This document shows, in pieces, positions 8,761 through 17,382 of a DNA stretch of 64,000 nt. Source of the DNA: Bacteroidales bacterium UBA5536 (GTDB taxonomy: Bacteria; Bacteroidota; Bacteroidia; Bacteroidales; F082); assembly GCA_002426795.1 (NCBI GenBank), contig DINQ01000008.1, positions 310,001 to 374,000 on the forward strand, given 5' to 3'. Made by a program: the position numbers and the translations under genes. Every line of letters starts with the position of its first letter. Position 1 is the first letter of the stretch. The notes beneath the pieces are model-generated. The model worked only from the letters and a program-made list of their open reading frames with translations. It did no database searches and was not told the DNA's origin.

Positions 8761-8791
8761 CAAAAGTACAAAACAATCTACCATTTGCAAA
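8761..8791 (-). promoter_or_regulatory. Strong promoter of the B12 operon
   Basis: Minus strand: TTTG (8788-8791), 19 bases, TACTTTTG (8761-8768). This is a full match to the Bacteroidetes consensus TTTG-N19-TAnnTTTG. It lies just upstream of the cobalamin riboswitch. Confidence 0.85.
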
Positions 8792-8898
8792 AAAGCAGCA
8801 TTTTTGTTTCAAACAATTATCAACAGGCGCATGTTCGTTTCTGTACGTTGGTAGATATCTTCATTTTTTTGCTACTTTAGCGGCTGAAAATATTGACC

Positions 8899-9123
8899 AT
8901 GTATTTAGCCAAGCGATATTTATCTTTTTTACTGATAGTCTTTTCGATTGCATGTACTTTAAGTGCCTGCTCGATCAGCAAGTCAAACCCAGTTGCAGGC
9001 CGTGCAACCAAAAACAGTTACAGCCGTGTAGATCCGGTTGCCAGAAAATCAGAACCTTTGCGGAAGAAATTTGTCATCAAAAACGGCAACAGAGTTTACC
9101 TGGGCCAGGTCAAACCAAAATAA
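8899..9123 (+). CDS. Small lipoprotein of unknown function
   Basis: A 74-residue product starting MYLAKRYL at 8899 (an in-frame TTG lies two codons upstream). The hydrophobic stretch ends in the lipobox TLSACS, so it is probably lipidated and periplasm- or surface-facing. The mature part is short, basic and polar, ending NGNRVYLGQVKPK. A weak promoter (TACTTTAG at 8873-8880) precedes it. It is transcribed divergently from the B12 operon. I recognise no family. The lipobox and clean start argue that it is real. Confidence 0.6.
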   Translation: MYLAKRYLSFLLIVFSIACTLSACSISKSNPVAGRATKNSYSRVDPVARKSEPLRKKFVIKNGNRVYLGQVKPK

Positions 9124-9148
9124 AAGCAGTCTGAATATCAGACTGCTT
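9124..9148 (-). terminator. Intrinsic terminator of pruA
   Basis: Perfect 11-base inverted repeat AAGCAGTCTGA / TCAGACTGCTT with a 3-base loop. On the minus strand it is followed by TTTTATTTT, so it terminates pruA; on the plus strand only a weak T run follows. It begins just after the stop of the small lipoprotein gene. Confidence 0.85.
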
Positions 9149-9176
9149 GATGGCATTTTGCGAATAAATATTATAA

Positions 9177-10808
9177 TTATTCTTCCAGCATAAATGGATA
9201 TCTATAATCTTTAGGAGGATTAAAGTTTTCCTTAATGGTTCGTGGAGAAACCCACCGCAGCAAATTGAGATAAGACCCCGATTTGTCATTGGTTCCACTC
9301 GCTCTTCCACCACCAAATGGCTGTTGACCCACTACGGCACCAGTAGGTTTGTCATTGATATAATAATTTCCGGCAGAATTGGTGAGTGCAATATTTGCTT
9401 CTTCTATCGCAGTTCTGTCTTTGGCAAAAATGGCACCTGTAAGTGCGTAATGTGTTGTTTTATCTACCAATTCAAGCGTCGGTTTCCAGTCTTTGTCTTC
9501 ATACACATAAACTGTAAGAACAGGCCCAAACAACTCTTCAACCATTGTTACATATTTCGGATCATATGCTTGTATAACAGTTGGTTGTATAAAATAGCCC
9601 TTTGTTTTGTCGTATTCTCCACCGTAGATAACGTCTGCGTCTTTATCCTTCTTCGCCTGATCAATATAAGTAGTCAACTTGTCGAAAGAAGCTTCATCGA
9701 TCACAGCTCCCATAAAATTGGTAAAATCTTCAACCGGACCTACTTTGATGGTTTTCAAGTCCTTGACCATGAGTTCATGTACCTGTGGCCAGATTGAAGA
9801 AGGAATGTACGCCCTTGAGGCAGCACTACATTTTTGCCCCTGGTATTCAAATGCACCACGAACAAGTGCTGTACTCAAGGCGTTTACATCGGCCGATGGG
9901 TGTGCAAGCACAAAATCTTTTCCTCCTGTTTCACCAACAATTTTCGGATATGTATTGTGCAGCGCTACATTTTCGCCAATGGCTTTCCAAATTTTCGTGA
10001 AAACAGCTGTTGAACCAGTATAGTGAATGCCTACAAAATCGGGATGTGAAGCAAGTATTTTACCAGCTGTTGGCCCTGGTACAAAAATCAAATTGATGAC
10101 ACCATCGGGTAAGCCAGCTTCTTCAAAAATCTGCATGATTACATTGGCTGAGTAAATCTGAGTGTTCGATGGTTTCCAGACAACCACATTGCCCATCAAC
10201 GCAGGAGCCGAAGGCAAATTTCCTGCAATTGCAGTAAAATTAAACGGAGTGAGGGCATAGATAAAGCCTTCGAGTGGACGATACTCGATTCGGTTCCATA
10301 TACCTGGACTTGAAAGAGGTTGCTGCTTGTAAATCTCCGACATAAAATGCACATTAAACCGCAGAAAATCAGCAAACTCACAGGCTGCATCAATCTCTGC
10401 CTGATGCACCGTTTTTGACTGGCCAAGCATCGTAGCAGCATTGATTCGCGCACGATATGGTCCGGAAATAAGATCTGCGGCACGCAGGAAAATAGCAGCA
10501 CGATCTTGCCACTCTAACGCCTGCCATCCTGGCCTTGCGGTTAAAGCGGCTTCAATTGCCATATTTACATGCGTACCATCTCCCATGTAATAATATCCGA
10601 GGGTGTGGGCCAGGTCATGAGGAGGAGAAATACTGATCCTGTTTTCAGTTTTTACTCTCTTTCCTCCAATGACCATCGGAATGTCTACTTCCTCAGAGCG
10701 CATTTTCAAAATTGTTTCTTTGATTTCTTTGCGTTCAGGCGTCCCAGGTGCATATGATTTAACCGTTTCATTGTATGGTTTTGGCACTTTATAAAATCCG
10801 CTATACAT
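9177..10808 (-). CDS. pruA: L-glutamate gamma-semialdehyde dehydrogenase
   Basis: A 543-residue aldehyde dehydrogenase that oxidises L-glutamate gamma-semialdehyde (from proline or ornithine) to glutamate with NAD+. Visible landmarks are the PWNFTAIAGN-like segment (TPFNFTAIAGN), the ETGGKDF motif with the general-base Glu, the catalytic Cys in GQKCSAASR, and the C-terminal PFGGGRASGTNDKSG typical of P5C dehydrogenases. Length equals the monofunctional (non-PutA) enzyme. It stands alone between a terminator and a divergent KamA-like gene. No proline dehydrogenase gene is present in the window. Confidence 0.95.
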   Translation of the reverse strand: MYSGFYKVPKPYNETVKSYAPGTPERKEIKETILKMRSEEVDIPMVIGGKRVKTENRISISPPHDLAHTLGYYYMGDGTHVNMAIEAALTARPGWQALEWQDRAAIFLRAADLISGPYRARINAATMLGQSKTVHQAEIDAACEFADFLRFNVHFMSEIYKQQPLSSPGIWNRIEYRPLEGFIYALTPFNFTAIAGNLPSAPALMGNVVVWKPSNTQIYSANVIMQIFEEAGLPDGVINLIFVPGPTAGKILASHPDFVGIHYTGSTAVFTKIWKAIGENVALHNTYPKIVGETGGKDFVLAHPSADVNALSTALVRGAFEYQGQKCSAASRAYIPSSIWPQVHELMVKDLKTIKVGPVEDFTNFMGAVIDEASFDKLTTYIDQAKKDKDADVIYGGEYDKTKGYFIQPTVIQAYDPKYVTMVEELFGPVLTVYVYEDKDWKPTLELVDKTTHYALTGAIFAKDRTAIEEANIALTNSAGNYYINDKPTGAVVGQQPFGGGRASGTNDKSGSYLNLLRWVSPRTIKENFNPPKDYRYPFMLEE

Positions 10809-10848
10809 GGTGAAAAAAATTTGGTGAATGAAAATTGGTGATAATTGG

Positions 10849-10856
10849 CAAATTTA
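10849..10856 (-). promoter_or_regulatory. Probable -7 element for pruA
   Basis: Minus strand TAAATTTG, matching TAnnTTTG, 40 bases upstream of the pruA start. No clear -33 motif. Confidence 0.4.
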
Positions 10857-10946
10857 CTCAAAAATGGATCAGGACTGAGAGTCTTTTTTTGGTGCGATCT
10901 AATGGTTCATAAACCAGTAAAACCGGATAAAGTTTTCTTATTTTAT

Positions 10947-10954
10947 TAATTTTG
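10947..10954 (+). promoter_or_regulatory. Probable -7 element for the KamA-like gene
   Basis: TAATTTTG on the plus strand, 113 bases upstream of the ATG at 11068, implying a leader of about 110 bases. No good -33 match. Confidence 0.35.
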
Positions 10955-11067
10955 TACGGAAAGCATGTAAATTTTAGTGCAATACATTGTATATCAGTTA
11001 GTTTCGATGTTTCGTTACTTCTGTGAGAAATTATCGGCTATTGTCGGTACCACAAAACAGTTAATAA

Positions 11068-13293
11068 ATGACAAAGAGCAAACAAAAGTTTAAACGACTT
11101 GATAAAATTTCGATTAGTGTAAAGTCTCATCGGATATTGGAAAAAATCATTCAAGAAAATGGTGATGTCAACAAATTGTTGCTGGAAGCCAATGACAAGG
11201 AAGAAGCATTGGAAAACATGCGTAATTACATCCTCCCTTATTTCGATAAACGCCCTCTTGCCCTGGCATATTTTAATGGAGAAAAAAATGGAAATTCAGC
11301 GTTTAACCAGCTATCTTGGTGCGACTATGGTGCAATCAGGCTTATGGATTACATCAAAAATGCGGGACGGGTTTTTGAGGATTTAAACCTACGCGGCGAA
11401 CTCGTGGGTAGCAATCCTATCAAATACTTGTGGTTGGCTATTAAGTTTGGCACAGGAGGAGCAAACGAGCATTTTTTTTATGATATGCTAATGCTTTTCA
11501 GGCAAATTAAGGGCACCTACAAAAGAGCGTTGCCAGATTTAAAACAACTTGAAAGCTGGATGAACCGTCATCCGAGTGGGCTGGATACTGAAATTATGAA
11601 AATCCGAAAGCACAACCGAGACCGCATCATCAAAGTCATCATTCGTAAAATAGAGTCGGGCGAGTTTCGGAGTAGCAGGTTTTTTTTGGATGAGAAATGG
11701 ACTGATGAGCAAAAATTCATGAAAGCGATTTCGTGGTGGGACGACATGAACTTTCATCTCAAATTTGCCATTCGTTCGCCCAAAATACTCAATGAGATGC
11801 TCAACTTTTCACTGAGCAGCAGAACGATGGAGCTTTTGGAGCAAGCGAAGGAAGCTGGTATCCCATTTTTTGTCAATCCATATTATCTATCGTTACTTAA
11901 TGTATCCGAGCCTACATTTGCCATTGGTTCAGATCTGGCCATTCGCGACTATATTATTTATAGCAAGGAACTTATCAAAGAATTTGGACATATTGTTGCA
12001 TGGGAAAAAGAAGATATCGTTGAGCCAGGCAAACCCAATGCTGCTGGGTGGGTTTTACCAACGGCACACAACCTTCACAGACGCTATCCCGAAGTTGCCA
12101 TTATGATTCCTGATACTGTTGGCCGAGCCTGCGGCGGCTTGTGTGTGAGCTGTCAGCGGATGTTCGATTTCCAGAGTGGTCATCTTAACTTTAATCTTGA
12201 TAAACTCAGACCCAAAGAAACCTGGCCACAGAAACTGCAGAAACTCATGGATTATTTTGAAGAAGACACGCAGCTCCGGGATATTCTGATTACGGGTGGA
12301 GATGCACTGATGAGTTCTGATACATCACTTAAAACCATTCTGAATGCAGTTTGTGACATGGCATCCAGAAAGAGAAAAAGCAACCAAAACCTACCAGAGG
12401 ATAAAAAAATTGCAGAAATCACCCGCGTCAGACTTGGCACGCGACTTCCGGTTTTCCTACCTCAAAGGATTACAAATGAGCTTGCTGAAATACTACATGA
12501 ATTCAAAGTTAAAGGACAAAAGGCTGGCATCCGGCAATTTGTTATCCAAACCCATTTCGAATCGGCTATGGAAGTTACTCCGGAAGTAAAAACAGCCGTT
12601 GAACGTATTTTACATGCTGGCTGGATCGTAACAAACCAATTGGTTTTCACTGCAGCCGCTTCGCGCAGGGGCCATACAGCAAAACTGAGAAAAGTGCTCA
12701 ATGATATTGGTGTACTAACTTACTACACCTTTACTGTGAAAGGTTACAAGGAAAACAGCCATAACTTCGCTACCAACGAAAGGGCTTTGCAGGAGCAATA
12801 TGAGGAAAAGGTTTTTGGTCTGGTTGATGAAAAATATCGTCAACAAATCTGCAATTTTGCCCAGAATGCTGAGCAGATGCAAACAAATATCGATGCACTT
12901 CGTCAGGAAACGAATCTACCATTTCTGGCAACAGATCGCAATGTATTGAATCTTCCAGGCGTCGGTAAAAGCCTAACTTTCAGAACAATTGGCCTCACGC
13001 GTCATGGGAGGCGCATACTTGAGTTTGACCATGATCACAACAGAAAACATAGTCCAATTATTGCGGAGCTTGGAAGGGTAGTTATTATCGAATCAAAATC
13101 GGTGCACGAATTTCTTGAACAGCTTTCCGACATGGGCGAACAACCAGAGGAATACCACAGCATTTTTGGATACAGTCTGGGCGAAACGGAACCTCTGCAG
13201 CCTATCTACACCTATCCTGAATACGATTACCAGCCTACTGAGATCATGACAAATCTTGAACTCAACGAAACATTCGTCGATATGCGAGATTGA
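11068..13293 (+). CDS. KamA-family radical SAM protein with long N-terminal extension
   Basis: 741 residues. The radical SAM cluster motif is C355-G-G-L-C359-V-S-C362 (CxxxCxxC). Downstream are ITGGDALMS and the region LPGVGKS with Lys634, which occupies the position of the PLP-binding Gly-rich lysine motif of lysine 2,3-aminomutase. The catalytic core is therefore a PLP- and SAM-dependent aminomutase. Classical lysine 2,3-aminomutases have only about 420 residues; here some 330 residues precede the cluster motif and I do not recognise them. The substrate cannot be told from sequence: lysine, glutamate or another amine are possible. Monocistronic by layout. Confidence 0.8.
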   Translation: MTKSKQKFKRLDKISISVKSHRILEKIIQENGDVNKLLLEANDKEEALENMRNYILPYFDKRPLALAYFNGEKNGNSAFNQLSWCDYGAIRLMDYIKNAGRVFEDLNLRGELVGSNPIKYLWLAIKFGTGGANEHFFYDMLMLFRQIKGTYKRALPDLKQLESWMNRHPSGLDTEIMKIRKHNRDRIIKVIIRKIESGEFRSSRFFLDEKWTDEQKFMKAISWWDDMNFHLKFAIRSPKILNEMLNFSLSSRTMELLEQAKEAGIPFFVNPYYLSLLNVSEPTFAIGSDLAIRDYIIYSKELIKEFGHIVAWEKEDIVEPGKPNAAGWVLPTAHNLHRRYPEVAIMIPDTVGRACGGLCVSCQRMFDFQSGHLNFNLDKLRPKETWPQKLQKLMDYFEEDTQLRDILITGGDALMSSDTSLKTILNAVCDMASRKRKSNQNLPEDKKIAEITRVRLGTRLPVFLPQRITNELAEILHEFKVKGQKAGIRQFVIQTHFESAMEVTPEVKTAVERILHAGWIVTNQLVFTAAASRRGHTAKLRKVLNDIGVLTYYTFTVKGYKENSHNFATNERALQEQYEEKVFGLVDEKYRQQICNFAQNAEQMQTNIDALRQETNLPFLATDRNVLNLPGVGKSLTFRTIGLTRHGRRILEFDHDHNRKHSPIIAELGRVVIIESKSVHEFLEQLSDMGEQPEEYHSIFGYSLGETEPLQPIYTYPEYDYQPTEIMTNLELNETFVDMRD

Positions 13294-13339
13294 TCAGTAT
13301 TATGATATGTTTAATTACTTTTGGGCGATATTTGTACAA

Positions 13340-14449
13340 ATGAGACAGTTGTTTTTCAGGATTTTTGTTTTGCTAGGGATTTCATTCGTAGCCACATCGT
13401 GTCATGTTGCCAGATTCTTTTATTATAATTTTGCCGATGTAAAAGATTATCAGAAGTTTGCTGCTGACACTGTTTATAAGGGAAAATCCGTTTTTTACTT
13501 CGAAAAAGCAAGTTCTCAAATTCCGTTTTCGCTTCCTTCGGCATTTCAATCGGATAGCTTAAGCTTCGATTCCTTTTTGGAAAAACACAAAACGCTGGCA
13601 TTTCTAGTGATCAAAAATGATACAATCGTTTACGAAGAGTATTATCGTGACTACGATTCAAGTAGTGTTATACCCTCATTTTCTGTATCAAAAGTTTTTG
13701 TTTCAGCTTTATTGGGCATTGCAATTCAAAACGGATGCATAGAAAGCGTGCATGATTCTATTTCGAAATATATTCCTGAACTTCAGCACAAAGGATTCGA
13801 TCAGTTGAGTCTGCTCAACTTGCTGAATATGCGATCAGGTTTAGACTTTAAAGAGGCTTACACGACCCCGTTTGCAGATATGGCTAAGTATTACTACGGC
13901 CAAAATCTGAAGAAATATGTCAGCAAATTGACAGTCGAGGAGAAACCCGGTGCACGATATAATTATCAAAGTGTCAATACTTTGCTTCTTGGAATAGCCA
14001 TCGAGAATGCATGCAACAAACGATTGCCTGAACTTTTGAGTGATGAAATCTGGTCGAAAATTGGTACGTCATACAATGCCAGCTGGAGTGTCGATAGCAA
14101 GAAACACCACACAACGAAAGCCTTTTGTTGCATCAATGCCACACCAAAAGATTTTGGTAAATTCGGTAGCTTATACCTTCATGAAGGTAATTGGAACGGA
14201 GAACAAATCATACCATCAGAGTGGGTAAAAAGAAGCACGACCATCCAAAACGATTCGCGTGATTCGCAAGGTTATCCCTATGCATACCAATGGCGCGTAC
14301 TGAAATCTGGATCGTATTTTGCCAAAGGTGTTTTGGGCCAGTACATTTACATCAATCCAACGAAAAAAGTCGTCATTGTCAGGATGGGAAAATCAACGGA
14401 TGACATCAATTGGCCCAGATTTTTCGAATCACTCCTGCCTCAGTTATAA
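13340..14449 (+). CDS. Serine hydrolase lipoprotein, class C beta-lactamase fold
   Basis: I choose the start MRQLFFRIF at 13340 rather than the further upstream in-frame ATG at 13256, because it places a lipoprotein signal (lipobox VATSC) at the N-terminus and avoids overlap with the preceding gene. The product is about 369 residues. The SxxK nucleophile motif is S115-V-S-K118; the second motif is in RYNYQSVN, and a GVLGQYIYINP segment near the C-terminus sits where the third (KTG-like) motif is expected. Family members are esterases, D-amino peptidases or PBP-like enzymes, and a true beta-lactamase is not implied. The stop overlaps the end of the convergent gene by six bases. Confidence 0.83.
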   Translation: MRQLFFRIFVLLGISFVATSCHVARFFYYNFADVKDYQKFAADTVYKGKSVFYFEKASSQIPFSLPSAFQSDSLSFDSFLEKHKTLAFLVIKNDTIVYEEYYRDYDSSSVIPSFSVSKVFVSALLGIAIQNGCIESVHDSISKYIPELQHKGFDQLSLLNLLNMRSGLDFKEAYTTPFADMAKYYYGQNLKKYVSKLTVEEKPGARYNYQSVNTLLLGIAIENACNKRLPELLSDEIWSKIGTSYNASWSVDSKKHHTTKAFCCINATPKDFGKFGSLYLHEGNWNGEQIIPSEWVKRSTTIQNDSRDSQGYPYAYQWRVLKSGSYFAKGVLGQYIYINPTKKVVIVRMGKSTDDINWPRFFESLLPQL

Positions 14450-14959
14450 CGTTTTTGGCATGAATGCCTGAATTCCCGGATAAAACAATTTTTCCCGGGC
14501 AATTTTTTCAGGATAGATAAAGTACGTGATTTTGGCTTCAGCACATATGACGTTTTCGGCTGATAGCAGTTCAACGTGCACATCAACCAAGCGTTTTCTA
14601 ATTTCAAGGACTTTTGCAACGATTTTAATCGCACCCAGAGTCGCATCAACTGGTTTTAAATACCTAACATTCAATTCACTTGTGACACCAGCTGTTTTGA
14701 CAAGCAACTGTATAGCCCAAGCTCCAACTTCGTCCACCAGAGTTGCAATAATGCCGCCATGTAATACCTTGTAAAATCCCTGATAGGCTTTCGAGGGATT
14801 CCAGTAACTTTCAACTGTATCCCCAACAACATCAAATTCAAGGTGCAATCCAATTGGATTCTGGTCAGAACAACCGAAACAAAAATGCTCATCAAGCTTG
14901 TTATACGGGTTTGTGATTTTTATCTTGGGTTCGGTTTTTTTATTTTTTGAGGATTCCAT
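14444..14959 (-). CDS. Hotdog-fold thioesterase, PaaI family
   Basis: About 171 residues from MESSKNKKTEP at 14959 (an in-frame ATG at 14998 would reach deeper into the upstream gene). The HFCFGCSDQNPIGLHLEF segment and the LHGGIIATLVDEVGAWA active-site helix with conserved Gly-Gly and Asp are typical of the PaaI/YbgC hotdog thioesterases that hydrolyse acyl-CoA. It has a 20-base overlap with the MORN gene upstream and so is likely translationally coupled. The substrate is unknown. Confidence 0.85.
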   Translation of the reverse strand: MESSKNKKTEPKIKITNPYNKLDEHFCFGCSDQNPIGLHLEFDVVGDTVESYWNPSKAYQGFYKVLHGGIIATLVDEVGAWAIQLLVKTAGVTSELNVRYLKPVDATLGAIKIVAKVLEIRKRLVDVHVELLSAENVICAEAKITYFIYPEKIAREKLFYPGIQAFMPKTL

Positions 14960-15695
14960 CTTCTGTGTATTTTTTCCAGTCCTCGGCTTTTTTCCCATCC
15001 TGATACGTTCCTTCTTCTTTTACCTGGCCATTGGCATAATAATCCACAGCAGCGCCTTCGAGTTTATTGGCTAAATAAGTTCTCTTCGACTTGAGTTGTC
15101 CATCAGGGAAATACGTTTGTTGAACTCCATCAAATAAGCCAAGCTTGTAGTTGTAGGTTGCAATCAAGACACCCTTTTCATCAAACCAGCTGCTTTTTCC
15201 TTCTCGCAATCCTTCAAAGTAATTTGCTTCTTCCTGGATAGATCCTGACTCATAAAAAACCTTACGCACACCATTCAGTTTGCCCTCCCGATAGTTTTCG
15301 AGCAAGGTCATTCGTGCGCCCGGCCGCCAGGTAACAGCCTCACCATCAAGTTGATCATTGTTGTAATGTTCCTGTTTGATTAAGTAACCGTTTTTGTCAA
15401 TTTCAAGAGAAATTCCAGCCTTTTTTCCTGCGTCATAAAAACAGCTACTTTTCACCATTCCACCTGGAAAATATGTCACCCAATTTCCATCCGGAACGCC
15501 TTTTGCCAGCTTACCACTAAAAAGAAAATTATTGACAGTTGTCTCAAAAACTCCTGTCGAATCAGCCGGTAGTGAGAGGTCATCTATTGTTTGTGCTGAT
15601 GAATGCAAATTACTGATTGAGAATGCAACAAATAAAATGACAGCTACACTTGAATTTTTTAGACTAGAATTAAATGGGGAAAAGGAGAATAACAT
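14940..15695 (-). CDS. Secreted MORN-repeat (YwqK-like) protein
   Basis: 251 residues with an N-terminal signal sequence (about 1-35, ending HSSAQ). From about residue 55 there are around eight 20-23-residue repeats of the form G.W..Y...G....E..Y..G (for example GNWVTYFPGG, GLREGKSSWFDEKG, GKKAEDWKKYTEDG), the MORN variant found in the so-called YwqK antitoxin family. Despite that database name there is no toxin gene beside it. It is probably a periplasmic or surface repeat protein. It is the first gene of a two-gene unit with the thioesterase. Confidence 0.8.
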   Translation of the reverse strand: MLFSFSPFNSSLKNSSVAVILFVAFSISNLHSSAQTIDDLSLPADSTGVFETTVNNFLFSGKLAKGVPDGNWVTYFPGGMVKSSCFYDAGKKAGISLEIDKNGYLIKQEHYNNDQLDGEAVTWRPGARMTLLENYREGKLNGVRKVFYESGSIQEEANYFEGLREGKSSWFDEKGVLIATYNYKLGLFDGVQQTYFPDGQLKSKRTYLANKLEGAAVDYYANGQVKEEGTYQDGKKAEDWKKYTEDGILKK

Positions 15696-15733
15696 TTGTA
15701 AAAGAGATTAACATGAAAAATATGATTCTTTGC

Positions 15734-15764
15734 CAAAGATAAAGCGATTTTAAAGGCTTTCAAA
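15734..15764 (-). promoter_or_regulatory. Promoter of the MORN/thioesterase unit
   Basis: Minus strand TTTG (15761-15764), 19 bases, TATCTTTG (15734-15741): full consensus match, 39 bases upstream of the start at 15695. Confidence 0.8.
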
Positions 15765-15796
15765 GCTACATAATTATCGATTATGGTGAATAAAAA

Positions 15797-15820
15797 AGGT
15801 TCGGCAGAGAAACCGAACCT
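15797..15820 (-). terminator. Intrinsic terminator of the rpmG-ftsY-rimO unit
   Basis: Stem AGGTTCGG (15797-15804) with CCGAACCT (15813-15820), 8-base loop. On the minus strand it is followed by TTTTTTATT. It lies about 255 bases after the rimO stop. Confidence 0.75.
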
Positions 15821-16074
15821 AATTTATCAACCAAAACCAAATAACAATCTTATTTCTGAAGATTGCATCTGATAAAACCTACTGTTTTGTTGCAAAAATG
15901 AATCCCAATTTCACAACAAACTGGCTATCATTTATTTGTAAGAAAATCTGAAAAGAAACGATTGGTAAAAAAAGCAAATAGGTGATAAATCTTGACTCAT
16001 AAATAATTAAAACTATCCAAAAAGTATCATTGACTACAATTTCGGAGAAAGGAGCGAAACCATTCATTATCAGA
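15821..16074. other. Intergenic tail after rimO, no confident gene
   Basis: Between the rimO stop and its terminator there are about 250 bases. A minus-strand open frame of 62 codons (15879-16067) begins eight bases after rimO and would encode a hydrophobic, Phe/Ile-rich peptide. It has no recognisable family and the AT-rich composition makes chance likely. I treat the stretch as a long 3' untranslated region. Confidence 0.5.
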
Positions 16075-17373
16075 CTAAATTAGTCTGGCATAACATTCGT
16101 AATCGTCTGCTTCTGTGATGACGCAAGTGTAAAATTGTCCAATTTGCAATTGATAATCTATTCGATTCACAAGAACTTCGTTATCCACTTCCGGAGAATC
16201 ATATTGGCTCCTACCAATATAAAAATCACCTTCAACACGATCGATCAGAATCACTTCCTGATTTCCAATTCTTTTTTGGTTGTTTTGAAATGAAATCTGT
16301 TGTTGCAACTCCATCAGTCTTTCCATGCGCTCGTTTTTTACTTCATCGGGCACATCGTCTTCCAACGCAAAAGCGGCAGTATCTTCTTCAGGCGAATAAG
16401 TAAAAACACCCACGCGTTCAAAACGCATCTCTCTGACAAACTGCATCAACTCCTCGAATTCTTCCTCTGTCTCACCAGGATATCCCACAATAAAAGTGGT
16501 TCTGAAAGCCACGTTGGGAAGCTTTGCCCTGATTTTATTTACCAAAGCAACTGTTTCATCATGCGTAATTCCACGCTTCATCGATTTCAGGATGCGCGTA
16601 TTGATGTGTTGTAATGGCAAGTCGATGTAGCGACATATTTTTGGCTGTGTCTGCATCAAATCCAGTAAGTCATCCGGAAAAGATGTAGGATAAGCATACT
16701 GCAGCCTGATCCAGCTAATGTCTTTTATTTCAGCGAGCTGTCTCACCAGTTCAGTAATCCCGCCTTTGTTTTTCTGATCGCTGCCGTAATAGGTCAAATC
16801 CTGCGCGATCAGAATCAGTTCCTTTACCCCTTGTTCAGCAAGCGATGCAGCCTCAAGCAACAATTCGTTCACCGGGAACGACTGGTGTTTTCCACGAATG
16901 AGCGGTATAGCGCAAAATGAGCAACTTCTGTCGCAGCCTTCGGATATTTTTAAATAGGCATAATGAGCTGGTGTAGAAAGCTTTCGCTTACCGTAATAGG
17001 GCAAGTTTTCCTGTTTGACAGCAAGTACAGATTCAGCAACTTTTCCAAGTTCATCCACGCCAAAAAAACCATCCACTTCATGAATTTCTGCAGTAAGTTC
17101 TTTGCGGTATCGTTGCGACAGACACCCCATTACAATCAACTTTTTGATCTTGCCTTTTTTTCGTTCTTCCGCAAAAGATAGAATAGTTTCGATCGATTCC
17201 TCTTTTGCATCACCAATAAAGCCACAAGTATTGACAATTACCACGGACGTAAGGAAATCAGCATCGTGAACTACTTCCACACTGTCAGTTGTAAGCATGG
17301 CCGCCAGATGCTCAGAATCAACTTTGTTTTTCGAGCACCCGAGCGTTACTATATTGATTTGGTTTTTCGTCAC
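16075..17373 (-). CDS. rimO: Ribosomal protein S12 methylthiotransferase RimO
   Basis: 432 residues. Radical SAM methylthiotransferase that adds a methylthio group to an Asp of ribosomal protein S12. Three N-terminal cluster cysteines are visible (LGCSKN, NTCGF, MGCLSQ) together with the radical SAM motif C147-DRS-C151-SF-C154. The C-terminal 65 residues form the TRAM domain. The LGCSKNKVDSE start, NTCGFIGDAKEES and the PLIRGKHQS after the cluster are RimO rather than MiaB signatures. It follows ftsY with a nine-base gap in a ribosome/secretion operon. Confidence 0.96.
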   Translation of the reverse strand: MTKNQINIVTLGCSKNKVDSEHLAAMLTTDSVEVVHDADFLTSVVIVNTCGFIGDAKEESIETILSFAEERKKGKIKKLIVMGCLSQRYRKELTAEIHEVDGFFGVDELGKVAESVLAVKQENLPYYGKRKLSTPAHYAYLKISEGCDRSCSFCAIPLIRGKHQSFPVNELLLEAASLAEQGVKELILIAQDLTYYGSDQKNKGGITELVRQLAEIKDISWIRLQYAYPTSFPDDLLDLMQTQPKICRYIDLPLQHINTRILKSMKRGITHDETVALVNKIRAKLPNVAFRTTFIVGYPGETEEEFEELMQFVREMRFERVGVFTYSPEEDTAAFALEDDVPDEVKNERMERLMELQQQISFQNNQKRIGNQEVILIDRVEGDFYIGRSQYDSPEVDNEVLVNRIDYQLQIGQFYTCVITEADDYECYARLI

Positions 17374-17382
17374 GTAATTGAT

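Noticed and set aside
9124..9148. Hairpin as terminator of the plus-strand small lipoprotein
   Set aside because: The plus-strand side lacks a clear T run; the minus-strand side has one, so it is assigned to pruA.
13256..13339. Upstream start of the serine hydrolase
   Set aside because: It would overlap the KamA-like gene and destroy the lipoprotein signal; start at 13340 preferred.
14940..15695. Antitoxin role of the YwqK-like protein
   Set aside because: It has a signal peptide and MORN repeats and no toxin gene next to it; the name is a database habit.
15879..16067. 62-codon hydrophobic open frame right after rimO on the minus strand
   Set aside because: AT-rich, Phe/Ile-rich, no family, no promoter and no conserved pattern; listed only as an untranslated tail.
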